Notes under the pieces: generated by a model
What the model saw: the letters and a program-made list of their open reading frames with translations, nothing else
Told to the model about the DNA's origin: nothing
Databases searched by the model: none
Shown here: positions 28,492-42,200 of the stretch, piece by piece
Layout: each line of letters begins with the position of its first letter
Position numbering within the stretch: position 1 is the first letter of the stretch
Position numbers and translations under genes: made by a program
From: Gonium pectorale
Lineage: Eukaryota; Chlorophyta; Chlorophyceae; Chlamydomonadales; Volvocaceae
Assembly: GCA_001584585.1 (NCBI GenBank)
Contig: LSYV01000039.1
Coordinates: forward strand, 182,159-246,158
Length of the DNA stretch: 64,000 nt
Reading direction: 5' to 3'

Positions 28492-31400
28492 ATGGTCGGT
28501 GTAAAACGGGAGCGCTCTAGCGACCCCGAAGAGGAGGACCAGGAGGGATGCTATAACGAGAATGACCAGGATGACGAGGTGCCATGGAGGCGTTCCGGCG
28601 CGGGCGCTGGGCCATCGGCAGCGGATGCTGCTGGCGCCAGGACGTGAGCCCTGCGGGCTTGCCCACTGTACCCCTGGCGGCTCAAGAGGCGCCGCTCTAG
28701 GCATCTTTCGTCGACGGGGGCGCGGAAGACATGGTTCCCTGGGCAATCTGGGTAGTCCTTGTTCGGGCGTGCTGCAAGCACATTCCTTGGGCCCGCCCCT
28801 GTCCTCGCACCCTCGCCCTTACCTCCAGGACCTTTGCGAAGGGTGCCGTCAAGTTGATTCGCGTCCACGATTTCATGACGTACAGCGGCACTGTGATCAT
28901 CAGGCCGGGTCCGCGCCTGAACCTGGTCCTGGGCCCCAACGGTGAGTCCGGGCGCACACAGGCGCCGAGAGATAATTGCAGCATATCCTGGCGAATTGAG
29001 CTGCCGTCCGCCGGGAGGTAGCCTTGAGGGGCGCGGCCTTCCGCAAGCTTTGCGCTGGTGGGGCATGCTGCCACAGCGCAGTTACAAGTAGTCAGTTTGT
29101 AGGAGTGCAGCGGGTACGGTGCGAAATCGTCCGCCCACAGGGTCCTATGGAACCCGCCTCTATTGCAGGGACTGGCAAGTCCTCTCTCGTGTGCGCGCTG
29201 TGCATCGGCCTAAACGGCTCCCCAAAGGTACGGCGCCTGCGAAGAGGCGGGACCGGTGGGCAGTTCGCAGCCGCCATGGCGCTTTGGTTTATGTCCCCGT
29301 TCTCAAGGCTGCCCTATCCCGTATCCGGTACCTGACGCACGGGTGCGCACCGAGCCCGTTTGGATGTTTCTTCACCTGGCAGAGCAAATAGCATCGTGGG
29401 GCACGGCCGCCAAACCTGCGCCTACAGAAACCTGTATGAGGCTGTGAGGCCATCACTGACGGTGTGGTGCCGGGTGGCCCGTCCGCAGTCTCTTGGCCGC
29501 GCGGACAACCTGGCCGAGTTCGTGCGGCGCGGCGCGCACTCGTGCTGGATTGAGATTACGCTAAGCTGCGGCGGCGAGGGGCGCGACTACGTGGTTAAGC
29601 GCTCCATCTCGAGCCGCAACGAGACGGAGGAGGACGGCCGGGTGGTCAAGAAGTTCACCAGCAAGTGGGCCGTCAACGGTGGGCCGGGGCGGCTGGCCTG
29701 CTGGCTGGGGTGCTGCCTCGGATGCGCCTCAGGGGATGCACACTACGGTGCCTTTGGAGCGGGAATACGGAACTTGGGTGGGGGTTGGAAGAGGGGGTTA
29801 CTGGAATGTGCATTCTCAGCGGTTGCGGGGTTGGAACTGACTGCAGTGAGCGCGTCCGGGCCAAAGTTGGGGAGCCTAGTCCCGCCTGGCTGACATGGGA
29901 TGTCCGGCGGCCGCCCCTCTGACCCGACGCCCAGGCCGCGAGACGACCGCAAAGGAGGTGGACAAGCTGGTCAAAACGTTCAATATCCAGTTCGATAACC
30001 TCTGCCAGGTGGGGACGTTTACTTCCATGCCCTCCTGCGGCACCGGGTAAAGTGACGTGTCTGCATGTGCACCGCAGCTACCCCTCGGCAGCCACGGCTC
30101 AACCGCGCCAGCGCCGTTTCTCGTCCGCGGCCTCCGTCTGCAGCTCAGCCAACTGACCAAATGCCATGGCCTGCCATTCTATCGGTTATTCCGTCCGTGC
30201 CTGCTTCCATGCCATTGGTGTTCCTGATTGTCAGTTCTGCTTCGGCCCAGCCCATCACTCTCGCCCCCGCCGGATGCTGTGTCTTGCTGTGCCATCAGTT
30301 CCTGCCGCAAGACCGCGTGGCGGAGTTTGCGCGCATGAACCCTTTGGAGCTGCTGGCGGCGACGGAGAAGGCGCTGGGGGACTCGTCCCTCTACGACCAG
30401 CATCAGCAGCTGGTGCAGCTGCGGGACGAGGAGAAGAGGGCCCTGGGGGTGGGTTGGCGTGCGAAGCGGGGCCGGGCGCGGGGCGGCAGTGCGTGGCGCA
30501 CTCTTCCTGGGAGGGCGTGGGGTGGGATTGGAAGGGCGTCAGGCGGTCGGGCACGCGCGAACGGCAAGAAGAGGCGCCGCGCTGCAAAGTTCGTGGGCAA
30601 GAGGAGTACGGGTCGATGGGTCGGGAACAGTGCACCTGCCCGGTTTCTCGATACACAGCTGAAGGATACGCATCGCTTTCTCGGCGCAGGAACATGATGC
30701 GAATCAAAAGCGGCTCGAGAAACTGAAGGCGGAGCAGGAGCGGCAGCGGCGGGAATATGAGCGCTTCCAGCTGCGGGAGCGCCTGCTGGAGGAGGTGGGT
30801 GCGTGGGTGCGGTAGCCGGTGCATTAGCGGCATCGCGGGACGGTGCGACACTGCCATGGCCTCATCGGTGGGGTACCGGTAATGTGAAATCAACAAACGG
30901 AGGTGTAGCTTGTATTCTCAGCGCACCCACAGCGCCAGCCTGCCTTGTGACTCGTAGTGTCGGCTTATGCTTCCGTCGCGCCGACCTGCCTGTGCCAGAT
31001 GGTTTTGAGGGCTGTGGGCTCAGCAGCTTTGCGAAGCTGGGGTCGACTCTCTAGGCGGGGCCCTCTGGTCCCCACCCACCCGGCCGCCCGCCTGCAGGCC
31101 CGCGCCTTCCGCTGCCAGGCCAAGTGGCTCGAGGTGCACGCCAAGAAGGAGGCCAAGGCCGCGGCGCACAAGCGGGTGGTGGAGGCCAGGGGGGAGCTGG
31201 CGGGGCTGCAGAGCCAGCAGCAGGAGGACATGCGGCCCATCACGTGAGGGGGGAGGGAGGGAGGGAGGGAGGGAGCAGCCATACGGGCGTGGGGAAGGGC
31301 AGGGCTACACGGAGAGCCAAAACAGCCGGAAAGGGAAGGGCGGAAAGTCTGAGAAAGCAGGGAAGGGCGGGAAGTAGAGGAGGGATGAACGGGCTGTACC

Positions 31401-34400
31401 GTTTTCCTCCGTTGTTGACCCGGGCAACAGTTTGGTGGTAGGTGGGTGGGCGGGCGGGAGGGCGGCGGTAGCAGAATGCGCAGGAAGCGCGCGCTTCTTT
31501 CGACGTGGCCCTCCGCCCCGAACTTGTTTCCATACGTCTTCCCCCTCCGTATCCGCTCTGGGTGCCCGGCTGCCTCGCCTGCAGCATGCGGGAGGCGCTG
31601 ATCAAGGACATCCGGCAGGAGCGCGTGGCGGCGGAGCGAGCGGCCCGCGACCTGGACAAGCGCAACGTGCGCATGTCTGAGAAGCTGCAGAAGCACGTGA
31701 GTGTATGGGCACCATCTGCAGGTGCAGGGAGTGAACGCAAAAACATTGCCATGGGTTTGGCTCGCGCCTCGCATCTTGACTTTGGACGCGCTGCAGCGCT
31801 AAGCGTCCTGAAGCTGACGCATCTCCCAACAGCTCGGCCTTTACTACGGTCGTAACGGCAGCAGCGCCCTGATCCCCGGCCGCGCCCAATCTATCTATTC
31901 TGGCATGACTGCTCAACCCGGGACCCCTCTGGTGTACCTTGCTTGGGCGCCCCACCAGGAGCAAGACACGCACCGGCTGGCGGATGAGTTGGGCACGCTG
32001 GACGCGCAGGCCAGAAAGCGCCGTGACGACATTGCGGCGGCGCAGGACAAGCTGCGAAGGGCGCAAGAGGAGCTGCAGCAGGTGCCGGATCGGCCGCCGC
32101 AGGTGCGTGGGCTCAAGCGGAGTGGCTGCAGTATGAGGGTGCGCTGGCTTGAGCGCGTGTGGGAAGGGGTGCAGCGGGGCTAGGGCCTGACTTAGCGCAC
32201 GTTTGCTAGGCTGCATGGCTTCATGCATTGGCGAATGAATGTCCGCAAGTATGCAAGGGGCTGAATGTATGCGTGCTTAAGAGGCCAGCTGTGTGGGGCG
32301 CGAGGAGGTGCAAGCGGTTGTCGGCGCCCTTTCTACAGGAGCTGCACGATCGGATGCACGAGCTGCGTGAGAGCATCAGCAACGGCCGGACGGAGTACTC
32401 CGAGAAGCAGGCTGAGCGCAACAACATCGCGGGACAGATGCAGGCCAAGATGGCGGAGATCTGCCGCGTGCGAGGTGCGGCGGGGCACTGGAACGGCACG
32501 GCAACGCCGGCATAGCACGCAACTTGGGCGCAGCTGCCCCTGGGGTTTGCGCATGCTGACCTCGAGGCACTGGTACATTCCGTGAGTTGGTACCAATTCC
32601 CAACAGGTACAGGAAGTCGACACACCATGCACTCGACCGCCCTCGGTGCCCTCAGACCAAATTGACACGCTTAATAGCCGGAAGTACCAGATGCTTCAGC
32701 GGCTGGGACAGGTCAACCGCAACATCGGAAATCTGCACGCCTGGATTGAGGAGCACCGCTCCGACGGCACCTTCCGGGGGCCAGTGTTCGGGCCCATCGC
32801 GCTGGAGATCAACATGCGGGCGGTGCCGGACCTGCCCCCTGCGCTGGCGCTGCAGTACGTGGAGAACACGTGCTGGTCGTGGCTGGGCTCCTACATTGTC
32901 ACCTGCAAGTGGGTACGACGCGTCCTTTGCCCCATTCACCGTCCGTGTGCGGGCCCGGCTGCGGGTAGTGCGCTGACCCGCGCGCGGCTCTTTACACTGG
33001 GTTTGTTGACTGTTTGGCGGTCGGCCCGTGTAGACCCGGGCCCCGTATGCAGTCTGAAACACTGGGTTCATTGACAGCATGGGAAGCCGCATGACCACCA
33101 TGCGCCCTCTGCGCCCCGCACATGTAGGGAGGACGAGATGATGCTGGCGGAACAGATCAAGACCTTCGGCGTGTTTGGCATCAAGGCCGCCATGTGCGCG
33201 CACAACCCCGATGAGCCGTACGACATGCATTACCCCTCGGGGCCGGCTGCGCAGCACGCAGCGTAAGACGTGGTGGCTGGAGGTCGGGTTGGGCCGTCCG
33301 GGCAGGGTGTTGATCCTCTTGTCATGTGGTTCAGCCACGATGGGCGCTTTCGAACGTGCTGGGCACTTGATCTGCTTGCCCATACAATACCGACAAGGGC
33401 AGCGGCAGGTTGTATCCGACATGGAGACTTTGGGCACGTCTCAGCTACGCATGCAGGGAGGCAATCTGGCCAGTCTTGCTCTGACTGCGGCCAGGCAGCC
33501 TCTCGATGTGCGGCCTAACGCGCCACGTGCCGCATGCTTGCCGCCTTTTTACATCTGCCGTACCCGCGCAGGTACGGCCTGACGCACACGGTGGATGAGC
33601 TCTTCACCGCGCCGCCCATCGTCATGTTCCTGCTGGCCGGGCAGTGCAGGGTCAACCAGGTGTACATCGGGACGCAGTGAGTCGGTCCTTCGATGCCCGG
33701 CGATGGGTAAACAACAGGATTGGCGGAAGCCACCGGCCGGGCGGGCCCCGGGCGTTCCCTAGCATCTACGACCGGTGTGCTGAATGTTGGGGGGGGGGCG
33801 GCCCATCCTGCCTGGCGCCTGAGTTGCGGCTCTGTTTGCAGGACGGTCGAAATGAGCCGGGTGTGCTCCTCGGTCCCCGCAGGCAGGCCGTACGCTGCAT
33901 GGAGAACATGGCGCGGGAGACGTCCATCAGCACCGTGCTGGTGGGCGGCAGCCGCCATGGCGTGCTGCGCTCACGCTACGCGGCCGGACAGCGCGCCATC
34001 GAGGACAAGCCGCTGTACGCGTTGAGGTTGCTGGCGGGTGGCGGCGGCCTGGAGGAGGAGCAGCGGCTGGCGGGGCTGCAGGCGCGGGAGCAGCAGCTTG
34101 CACAGGTGCGGAGGAGACGGAGGATCAGGGCAGTAGGCCATTATTTGTTTTCCCCTTATGAATGCCAATTTCCATTGTAACACCCCATTGCAACCGTAGG
34201 AGCGTGACGGGCTGCAGGCGCAGTCGGACGACCTGGGTCGGCAGCTACAGGAGCTGGAGCAGCAGATGATGGCTTGGGACCAGGAGGGCTTACAGCTCAA
34301 GCAGAGGGCCACGGCAATCCAGACACGGTGAGGCAGCGCACAGCCGCCGCAAAAAGGGGTTGCAGGTTGCGTGCCCCCTACATGAGAGCCAAGCAGGTCG

Positions 34401-37400
34401 GTACCTGTCTTTCTCGAAAATGGCTACGGCCAGGTGTCAGATCCACGAGTGCACTAGGCCTGGTCCACAGCCCTAATCCACAGCCGGGCTTGTGGCCCCG
34501 TTGCCCGCTGCAGGCGTGTGAATCTCATAGGAGCCGTGCAGACCGCGGAGCGCACCCTGCGCAACAAGGAGGCGGTGCCGGACCCGGAGGCGCGGCGGCC
34601 GGCGCTGCGGCAGGACCTGGAGCAGCGGCTGGAGCAGCACGCCGGACTGGTGCGCGACGACGCACGCATCCCGATCATCTGCCTTGGCTCACATCATGTG
34701 CATGTACCGCCCGGGGCGCCTCAGGGTTCGGGTTCTCAGACCGTATTGGTGGCCTAACTGCGCCGTCCCCTCCCAGTCGTGTAGCGCCGTGTGTATTCGT
34801 CCGGTGCTTGGTCTTGATGCTCTCTGCCAGTCGCCTGCATTGCAGCTAGTCAAACCCCTCGCTCCTGGCCACGCCACTGAGCCCCCATGCTCGCGCTGCT
34901 TTCACTGCAGGTGCGGCAGGTGCTGGAGACGATGCAGGCCAGCTGGGCGGCCGCCAAGGAGGTGCTCCTGCTGGAGCTGCGGTCAAACGAGGTGGCGGCG
35001 CAGGTGACCGGGCGTTGGGCCTGACGGTCCTGGGGCCTGACATGGAGCGTGTTGCCAACAGCAAATGGTGTCAAAGGCAGCACGCGGACGCTGGCTGTGT
35101 TCTGATTTTACATTCGAACCTGGCGCCTAGAGTCTCGCGGCCCCGGCGCGCTGGACTCTTGTCGTGGTTTCATGGGCCCACGCGCACCGGGACAGCTTAC
35201 TACAGGGATGTACGGAAATTGGTGCTCAGCTCATGGAGCTGGTGCACTTGTCGGAGTTGTGCAGCGCTCTCACCCGCCACGCCCACCGGTCGCTGGTCTG
35301 TGCAGGTGGCGGCACTGAAAGCAGGCCAGGATGCTCGCGCCTCGGCGCTGCGCGCCGCCAAGACCGCAGTGACGGACGCGGAGGCGGCGTTCACCGCCGC
35401 GGAGGAGCAATACCGCGCCTCCAAGGACGCGGCCACAGAACACTACCCACGCAAAGAGTCGGACATGTGAGGGTGTTGCGTGGCGCTGATGGGCCTGCAT
35501 TTCAGCGCCGGTACAGTACATACATGTGCATGCTTGCTCTGGCGGGTGACGGAACTGCTCTCACGACGCACACATAGGAGGGTTCCGGGTTGTAGGGTTT
35601 AGCTCCTTACACCTGGGTCACCCCTATGGGCGGCGCCACTGCACTTGTCTCCGCCGGGAAGGCCCCTATCGACGCTCCCGTCTGTGCTCCTTCCGTTCGC
35701 GCAGAGAGGAGATCAAGCGTCACATAGAGGCCAAGACCTCGCGGGCAGCCCTGCTGGAGGGCGCGGAGAAGAAGGAGGCGGAGGCGGACGAGGTCAACTG
35801 CAGCAACCAGAACGTGGTCAAGGAGTTCCGCAAGTGGGTGAACACCTGACACCGTTTGCATCGTGCCGTGGGCCCTGCTGCCGAGATACGCACCGTGGGC
35901 TGGTTACATTGTGAGGCGTCTGGGAGCACCGTCTACGTGGATGCAATCGAATCCCGCTCAGGCTGGATCTATGATACATGTGAACACGTGGCCCCGCAAC
36001 GCCCCCACGACGCCATACTGTCCCCACGCAGGCGCCAGGCGGACATCGACGCGCTCATGACCAGCGGGCAGGCGCTCGAGGCGGAGATCCAGCGGCTGCA
36101 GAGCAAGCTGGCTGAGGTCAAGGTGCGTGCAGACGCGGGGGCGGAGCGCGGCCTGCTCTTGTCATGTAGCATATGGGGTACTGATACGTAAGAAATCCAG
36201 CTGCGGTAGCAGTGGGTAGACGCCACGGCAGACTTGGCAGCTTTTGCGCCTCGCAGCTTGGCAGGTCACATGGGAGATATTCCGCCCCGCCGGCCGCCTC
36301 GCTCTGGAACCCTCCTCTCCGCCCTATCCGCGCCGCGCCCCTTCCGGCCGCGCCGCGCAGGAGTCCTGGCTTCCGTGCATTAAGGACATGGTGGAAACCA
36401 TCAACGAGTCCTTCTCCGCCAACTTTGGGGAGATCGGCTGCGCCGGGGAGGTGCGGCTGCACGAGGACGAGGACTTCACAAAGTACGCCATCCATATCAT
36501 GTAAGGACGCACGGTGTGAGGGGCAAGGCTGGTGTTGTTGTTGCGGATACATGCGTCACAGGAGGAGGCGCTTTCGTGTCCGTCTGGAGTTGGCGGTGTG
36601 CAATCGACAGGTAGAGAGCCACAGAGCACGAACGGTCTCTCATTAGTCAGCGGTAAGCGCCACGGCCGTGCGGCGAGGATCTTTTTTGTGTCCTGGTGGG
36701 TGTGCCGACTCGCCCAAGCCCTTCACCGCTGGTTTCCCGCTGGCGGCTGCTGCAGGGTCCAGTTCCGGGCAGACGAGGAGCTGCAGCTGCTCAACAGCCA
36801 CCGCCAGAGCGGCGGAGAGCGCAGCGCCACAACCGTACTGTACCTCATAGCGCTGCAGGTGAGCGGCGGCCGCAGAGGGGCACGGAAGCGGGGGACGCCA
36901 GGGGGGGCTTCTCAGCGCGGCACTTGCGAGCGTGCGGACGCGGTGCGGGACGAGGCGTGCTATGTGCGACGCCAACGGAAGCCTGCGACGCTGCTTGTTC
37001 CACCGTTAGATGTAATCGCTGTAGCGACAAATGTGACAAACGGCCCAACGCGGGTGTCACCCTTTTGCAGAACGTCACGGAGACGTCCTTCCGGGTGGTC
37101 GACGAGATCAACCAGGGCATGGACGCAATCAACGAGCGCAAGGTACCGTATGCAGTCGGTGGTTGTTTCCTGTTGGTCTTGGTGTGGGCCAGCTGCCGTT
37201 GGGCTCTATGTCAGCGCGTACCGTAGTCCTTGTCACGTCCATTAGCAATCTCACCGCTCGCTCGGTGGCTCACTTTGCCTCAGTCTCACTGCTCCCCCCT
37301 CCACCCATGTTAATGATCCCCAGGTGTTCCACCAGTTGGTGGTGGCCAGCACAGCCGCCGACACGCCGCAGTGCTTCCTACTGACGCCCAAGCTCCTGCC

Positions 37401-37515
37401 CAACCTGCCGTACACGGGCGACATCACGGTGCTCGGCATCTACAGCGGCTGCCACATCGACGCCGGCGTGCAGCCGTCCATGGCCATCACGGTGCGGGGG
37501 CGGGGGCGGGGTTGA
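28492..37515 (+). CDS. SMC5: SMC5 paralogue A (structural maintenance of chromosomes 5)
   Basis: SMC-family ATPase; SMC5 pairs with SMC6 in a ring complex for recombinational repair and fork stability. Twenty-five exons: 28492-28643, 28829-28941, 29169-29227, 29489-29678, 29935-30008, 30299-30448, 30690-30794, 31098-31243, 31585-31696, 31959-32102, 32339-32474, 32656-32908, 33128-33262, 33572-33676, 33883-34105, 34200-34327, 34514-34649, 34911-35003, 35306-35466, 35705-35833, 36032-36122, 36361-36500, 36756-36858, 37071-37142, 37324-37515; phases agree, 1113 residues. Motifs: VHDFMTYSGTVIIRPGPRLN, Walker A GPNGTGKSSL (about 85-95), SMC5-type NLCQFLPQDRVAEFA, coiled coils, hinge (460-625), signature QSGGERS (about 1005) and Walker B region FRVVDEINQGMD. 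NLCQFLPQ marks SMC5, not SMC6. The final stop lies just after a GT donor-like site, so the last few residues are uncertain. Confidence 0.93.
31251..31275. repeat. GGGA tetranucleotide microsatellite
   Basis: About six GGGA units lie in an SMC5-A intron, immediately after the donor site of the exon ending at 31243. Confidence 0.85.
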
Positions 37516-39213
37516 TTGCAAGGAGCGTGGGATGCGTGCACACGGAGCACTCAGCCTGGCCTTGGTTGAGGCTTGAGGGTGGATAGAGAACGGGTCAGTG
37601 CAGTCGTGTTAAGACTTAACAGCGCGCCCACTGTCGACTTCATTGGGACTTGGGAAGCGGGGCCCTGTTGCTGCGAAGTGCCTCAGACACCATGCCTCCC
37701 GGCTCTGTGCGCTCCTCCTCAGGTCGCTGGAATGCTGGGGAATCAGTTGGAGGTAGCCTGATGCGCTGCACGAGCCCGGCTAGTCGCCGGTTCGTCTGAG
37801 CCTGGCTCGGCGCGTATTTTGCCGTCCGGGGTCTACTGCCAATGCCACATACCAAACAACTTTGCGACGTACTGGCACGGTGGCCTGGCAGCGCTATTGT
37901 GTATGCTGTACGTGTTGCGCTAAGTGTGCTCTGCGCCATCGCGCTTCGTGCTAACGGTATCGTGTCAGGACAAGGAAGAACTGTGTTTCGTTTGATTGCT
38001 GCAGCGGGGTCATTCGCAGACTGCTTTCGGTTTGTATCGGATTGTCATCTACAATCCTCTCATATGGACCCATGGGTCGTTTCCGACGCTATTTCTTTGG
38101 GCGCACACACCCGCTATGGCGTTGATGGGTGCGGTAAGGACTGGCTTACGCAAGGGCTGGCTGTTGAACGTGCTCTTGTGAGAAATGAGCATCCTGTGTA
38201 AAGGAGTGCTGTGTAGTCGACAGCTTGGCAATGGAGTGAGGTGCAGGAGCTGCGAATCAACGGAACATTTTTCAGTCACATAGCCGTGGAGGTGCTCCTT
38301 GCTGACATTACCGGTACGCACCTGAGTGCATAACCGGCGTCTTACGCATCAGCCCGGAATGCCAGACAGAGCCATAGCCAGGACCACCTGCCAGCAGCCG
38401 CCCACTGTAGCAATGGACAGCGCAGACGGCCTGGCCAGTCGACGGACCGGTATGAACAAAGTGTCAAAGGGTTGAGTGGGAGGATGGAAAGAAGTGCTGA
38501 GCGTGAGGAAAAGGTGCGCCCCGGAAACGTTGAGATAGCCGGTGATTAACCTACTTCCTACGGGCTTGCAGCAGTGACAGCCGGTCCATGGCGCCGGCAG
38601 CCGCCGTGGCCATCGTCGGCTCAACCGGTATATTGCCGATGCTTAAGTTGCTGAAACCGACGCGTAGAACACAGGTGCGGCAGCGGCCAGCGTTGCCCGG
38701 CCCCTGCACCTCGGGGGCGATGCTTTACGGAAAACGCCTCGCACGAAGTATCACGAAGCGAGAAGAAAAACTATAATTTACATTACGCGCTTTGCCGTAC
38801 ATGCACACAGGTTGCGTCCATGCCCCTTTTGTCCAGCGGTATGTCAACGCAGTACGGCGACGCTGGAGTTAAGTTAGTAGGTTCAACACAGCCGTCATTG
38901 TATCCCGGGGAGAAGGGCGCGTCTCACGGCCGGAATCAAACGCAGGAGCCTACAGAGGTGTCGCCACCTTCCCCGCATTTCAGGGTGCTAGCACCACTAC
39001 GGATGGCCTAAGGGCCCCATAGAGACGGCGGCCGTCGTCCTTGCTTCGTCCTTCGCGACTACATTGCATGCGACGCCAGCAACATGCAGCATCCGCATTA
39101 CCTTCGGTGCACCCTCGATCACGTCCGTTACCACATTGGCTCGTCCTCTTTCCTTACTTCCCTAAATAGGCAAACCCTCGTATCCCCCCCTCCCCCTTCC
39201 CTCCCCGTCCCGC
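37516..39213. other. Intergenic region between SMC5-A and RING/UIM gene
   Basis: No gene is supported. TGTAA at 38197-38201 is a candidate end for SMC5-A. TTACA at 38778-38782 (TGTAA on the minus strand) is a candidate end for the RING gene. Confidence 0.45.
38197..38201 (+). terminator. Candidate polyadenylation signal of SMC5-A
   Basis: TGTAA about 680 bases after the stop codon; a nearer one was not seen. The distance is long, so confidence is modest. Confidence 0.3.
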
Positions 39214-42200
39214 CTAGCTGTACACCCGGATGCGCAGGCTGACGGGCACCCGGCAGATGGGGCAGGCCGCCAGCTTATCGCCGCACGCGCAGCAGGTCTG
39301 GTGGCCGCAGCCGAACACCAGGCCCTTGCGCCGCTCCCAGCACACGGGGCACTGCTGCTCACGGTCCGCGGCGGCCTGCGGGGAGCAAGACGAGGCGCAT
39401 CCCAGAGAGGCATGTAGGAGACGGACAGGGCCCAGGTGCACAGGAGGCAACACGCATCCTTGGCTGCTGCGCTCCAGGAAGCCGGCAGCTTGGGCAGCGG
39501 CGGGCGAAAGTTCAATTCACTTTCCGACGCCCCTTCCCAATCCCCTATCATGCAGGGAAGCAGGGCAGGAGTGTTGGACACCAAAGCAGTAACAGAGGCC
39601 CTCCCCACGTATTGTCAAAAAAATGTACCAGAGCGGTCCAAGCCCAACCGGTGCACGCGCCCCTTCCGGCTTAACGGGCCCACACCTGCAGCTGCGCCGA
39701 ACGCACGCGGCTGAGTGCACCCTCGAGCCTGCTGGCCAGATCCGCCAGCTCGTCGGGCCCCATCTGCGCCAGCGCCGCGGACTCGCCGCGCCACTGCGCC
39801 AGCTCCTTTTGGAGAGCCTGAACAGCCTGCACGGGCAGCCCGGCGAGGGAGTGAGCCAAAGGCTCAAGATTGGAAGCCCTGCGTGAGCTACTAGTAGGAT
39901 ATGACATGTACATGTGCATCAACATGCTCCGGAGCATTCCCAGCACTCGGGAAAGTGCACAGGCATGCAAAGCAATGTGTCAATGGCAAAGAGCACAAGG
40001 CACATCGTGAACCTGGCGTGCACTGGCGTTTCAGCACCGTGCCGACACACCTGCTCCTGCACACGCCGCGATTCGCCCAGGGTGTCGAGCAGCCGCCCCA
40101 CCTCCCCCTGGAGCTCCGATTGGGACGCCTGGCAGCGAGCGAGCTGGCCCTGCGGACGGAGTGGGTCGTGGGCAGCAAGGCCGCGTTGTGTCCTGGGCCA
40201 GAGGGGCGGCTTCATTCCCCTTCTCGTGGCAGTGACAAGCACAAGGCGGTCTGCGCAGGCAAGCTGGACCAAGACAAGCTATGGCCAAGGCCTCACCTGC
40301 AGCACCCGCAGCTGCTCCGCTTGCTCCTTCCGCTCCGCAAGGCACTCCCCTCCGCAGGCGCCGTTGCCGCAGCCCGCATCGAGTGCATTGCCGCTGCCGC
40401 TACTGCCGCAGCGCTCGCCGAGGGCAGTCCCGCTGCGCCCCAAAGAAAGCCAGCGGGGAGGTGGATCCACGGCCCCCGAGGTGCCCCACGGCGACGGTCT
40501 GCGGGCCCCTTGCTCGCCCGCCGACACTAAGCCAGCGCCAAGCGGTCCCGTGAGCGACGCTGCAAGCCGCCGCCGCCGCCGCCGATCCGGGTCTGACCCA
40601 AGGGTCGCTGTCGCGGTCCTCGGCAGCGTCCGCTGATGCCCAGTGCCCGAAGCTGGCGGGAGGCTGGAGCAGCTGCTGCGCGCCGCGTCCCAGCCCCCAC
40701 CATCCTCCTCGCTATCTGCTCCACCAAGCTCCCCCCCGTCCACCTCCCCGGCTAGGAGAGAGCGCGGGCCGCCTCGGCCAGAGAGCGGATCCGACTGTCC
40801 GCCCGGCAGCAACCGCACCTCTCCAGCAGGGGAAGTGCCCGCTCCTACGTTGTCGCGGTTGACAACCAGAACGGGCGATGCATCGCCTGGCTCCGACCCC
40901 GCGCTGCGCACCTCCTCCGCGTCTGTCCATTCGTCCAGCGCCAGTTCCGAATCTAGGCCCAAACCCAGATCGGGAGCCCGGATAGGATCCAAGCGCGCAT
41001 CACCCTCCTGGAGCACGGACGCCAGCTCGGCCAGCAGACCCTCGTACTGCGGCATTGGACGCTCAGGCACGGCCACAGCGGCGCCCTGTTGCGTCTGCCG
41101 TTGGACCGGCGCCGCCGCCCGCCCCTCTGCGGCAAGCCCAGACGCGTCCAGGGAGCTACGCGCGGCAGCGCCTTGCCGCCCGCCGCTCCGCATCGTCGCT
41201 CGGGGCTCACCGGCAGGGGCGGCGCCCGATACCGCTGCCGCTCCCGCACCGGCCTCGGCCGCTGCGCGGCGCAGGGCTGTCCACATGAGCTGCAGCAGGC
41301 AGAGCAACAGGCGGCGGCCGCCCGCCACGATACCGTGCTGCAGGGCGTACTCAAGCCGGCCGCGCCGCTGCTGGACCTGCAAGGGACCAGCGACTGGGTA
41401 AACTCTGCGCGTTTCCCTCAAAGAGCTGGGAGCCAGTGATAAGCTATGCAGTACCAGGTGATTGTTTGGTTCAAATGCGGACCGCTGCCCAAGAGCCCGA
41501 GCAGCGAGGCTTCAGCCATGGGCGAGCTCAGTGGCATGCAGTTTGGACAGGGAAGCGGGCCCCAGGGCACGTCACGTGTTGTGGTCCACCGTGTGCCCAC
41601 CTGCACGAGCTGGGCAACCAGGTGCTGCACCCGCTCCCGCAGGCCCTGGGGCAGCGCCGCCACGGCCGCTGAGTCCACCAGCGCCGACGGGTCCGCGAGC
41701 CCCGCAGCCGCCGACACGGCATCAGTGACAGCCAGAGGAGTCGTTGAGGGAGGGCACGGCAGCTGCTGCGGCTGCGGCGCAGAAGGTGATGGTGACAGGG
41801 GAGGGCGCGGGGCGGGTGGCGACGGCAGTGTGCCGTCGCCCACTAGACCACATGCGGCGAGGCCCTGTGCGAGGGAAGGGCGGCCCAACGCGATGAAGGA
41901 TGCAAGAGACAATGTCGGGGCGCGTCAGGCAGTGCAAGGTGTGGTCGTTGGCTAAGGCGTTTTGCGGCGGACCCATGGCTGAGGTCTATGCTGCACCGCT
42001 CATCAGGACTTCCTATCAAAACGGCGTCAACAAAGAAACCTCCCACCACAACGTCCTGCACTAAAGAAGCCCCCATCCAATGCTCACCTCCAGCGACGCA
42101 GCCATGGCCGCAGCCCTGCGGTGCCGCGGCCCTGACAGCCCTGTGCCGCCTGGGCTACGGCCCGGGCCCGGCCATGTGCTGAGGCCGCGAGACGGGGAGG

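Noticed and set aside
33677..33882. Alternative SMC5-A exon starting at the GCAG before GACGGTCGAA
   Set aside because: It would need a following intron of about 25 bases. Skipping straight to the acceptor at 33881-33882 keeps phase and gives the expected distance to the next conserved block.
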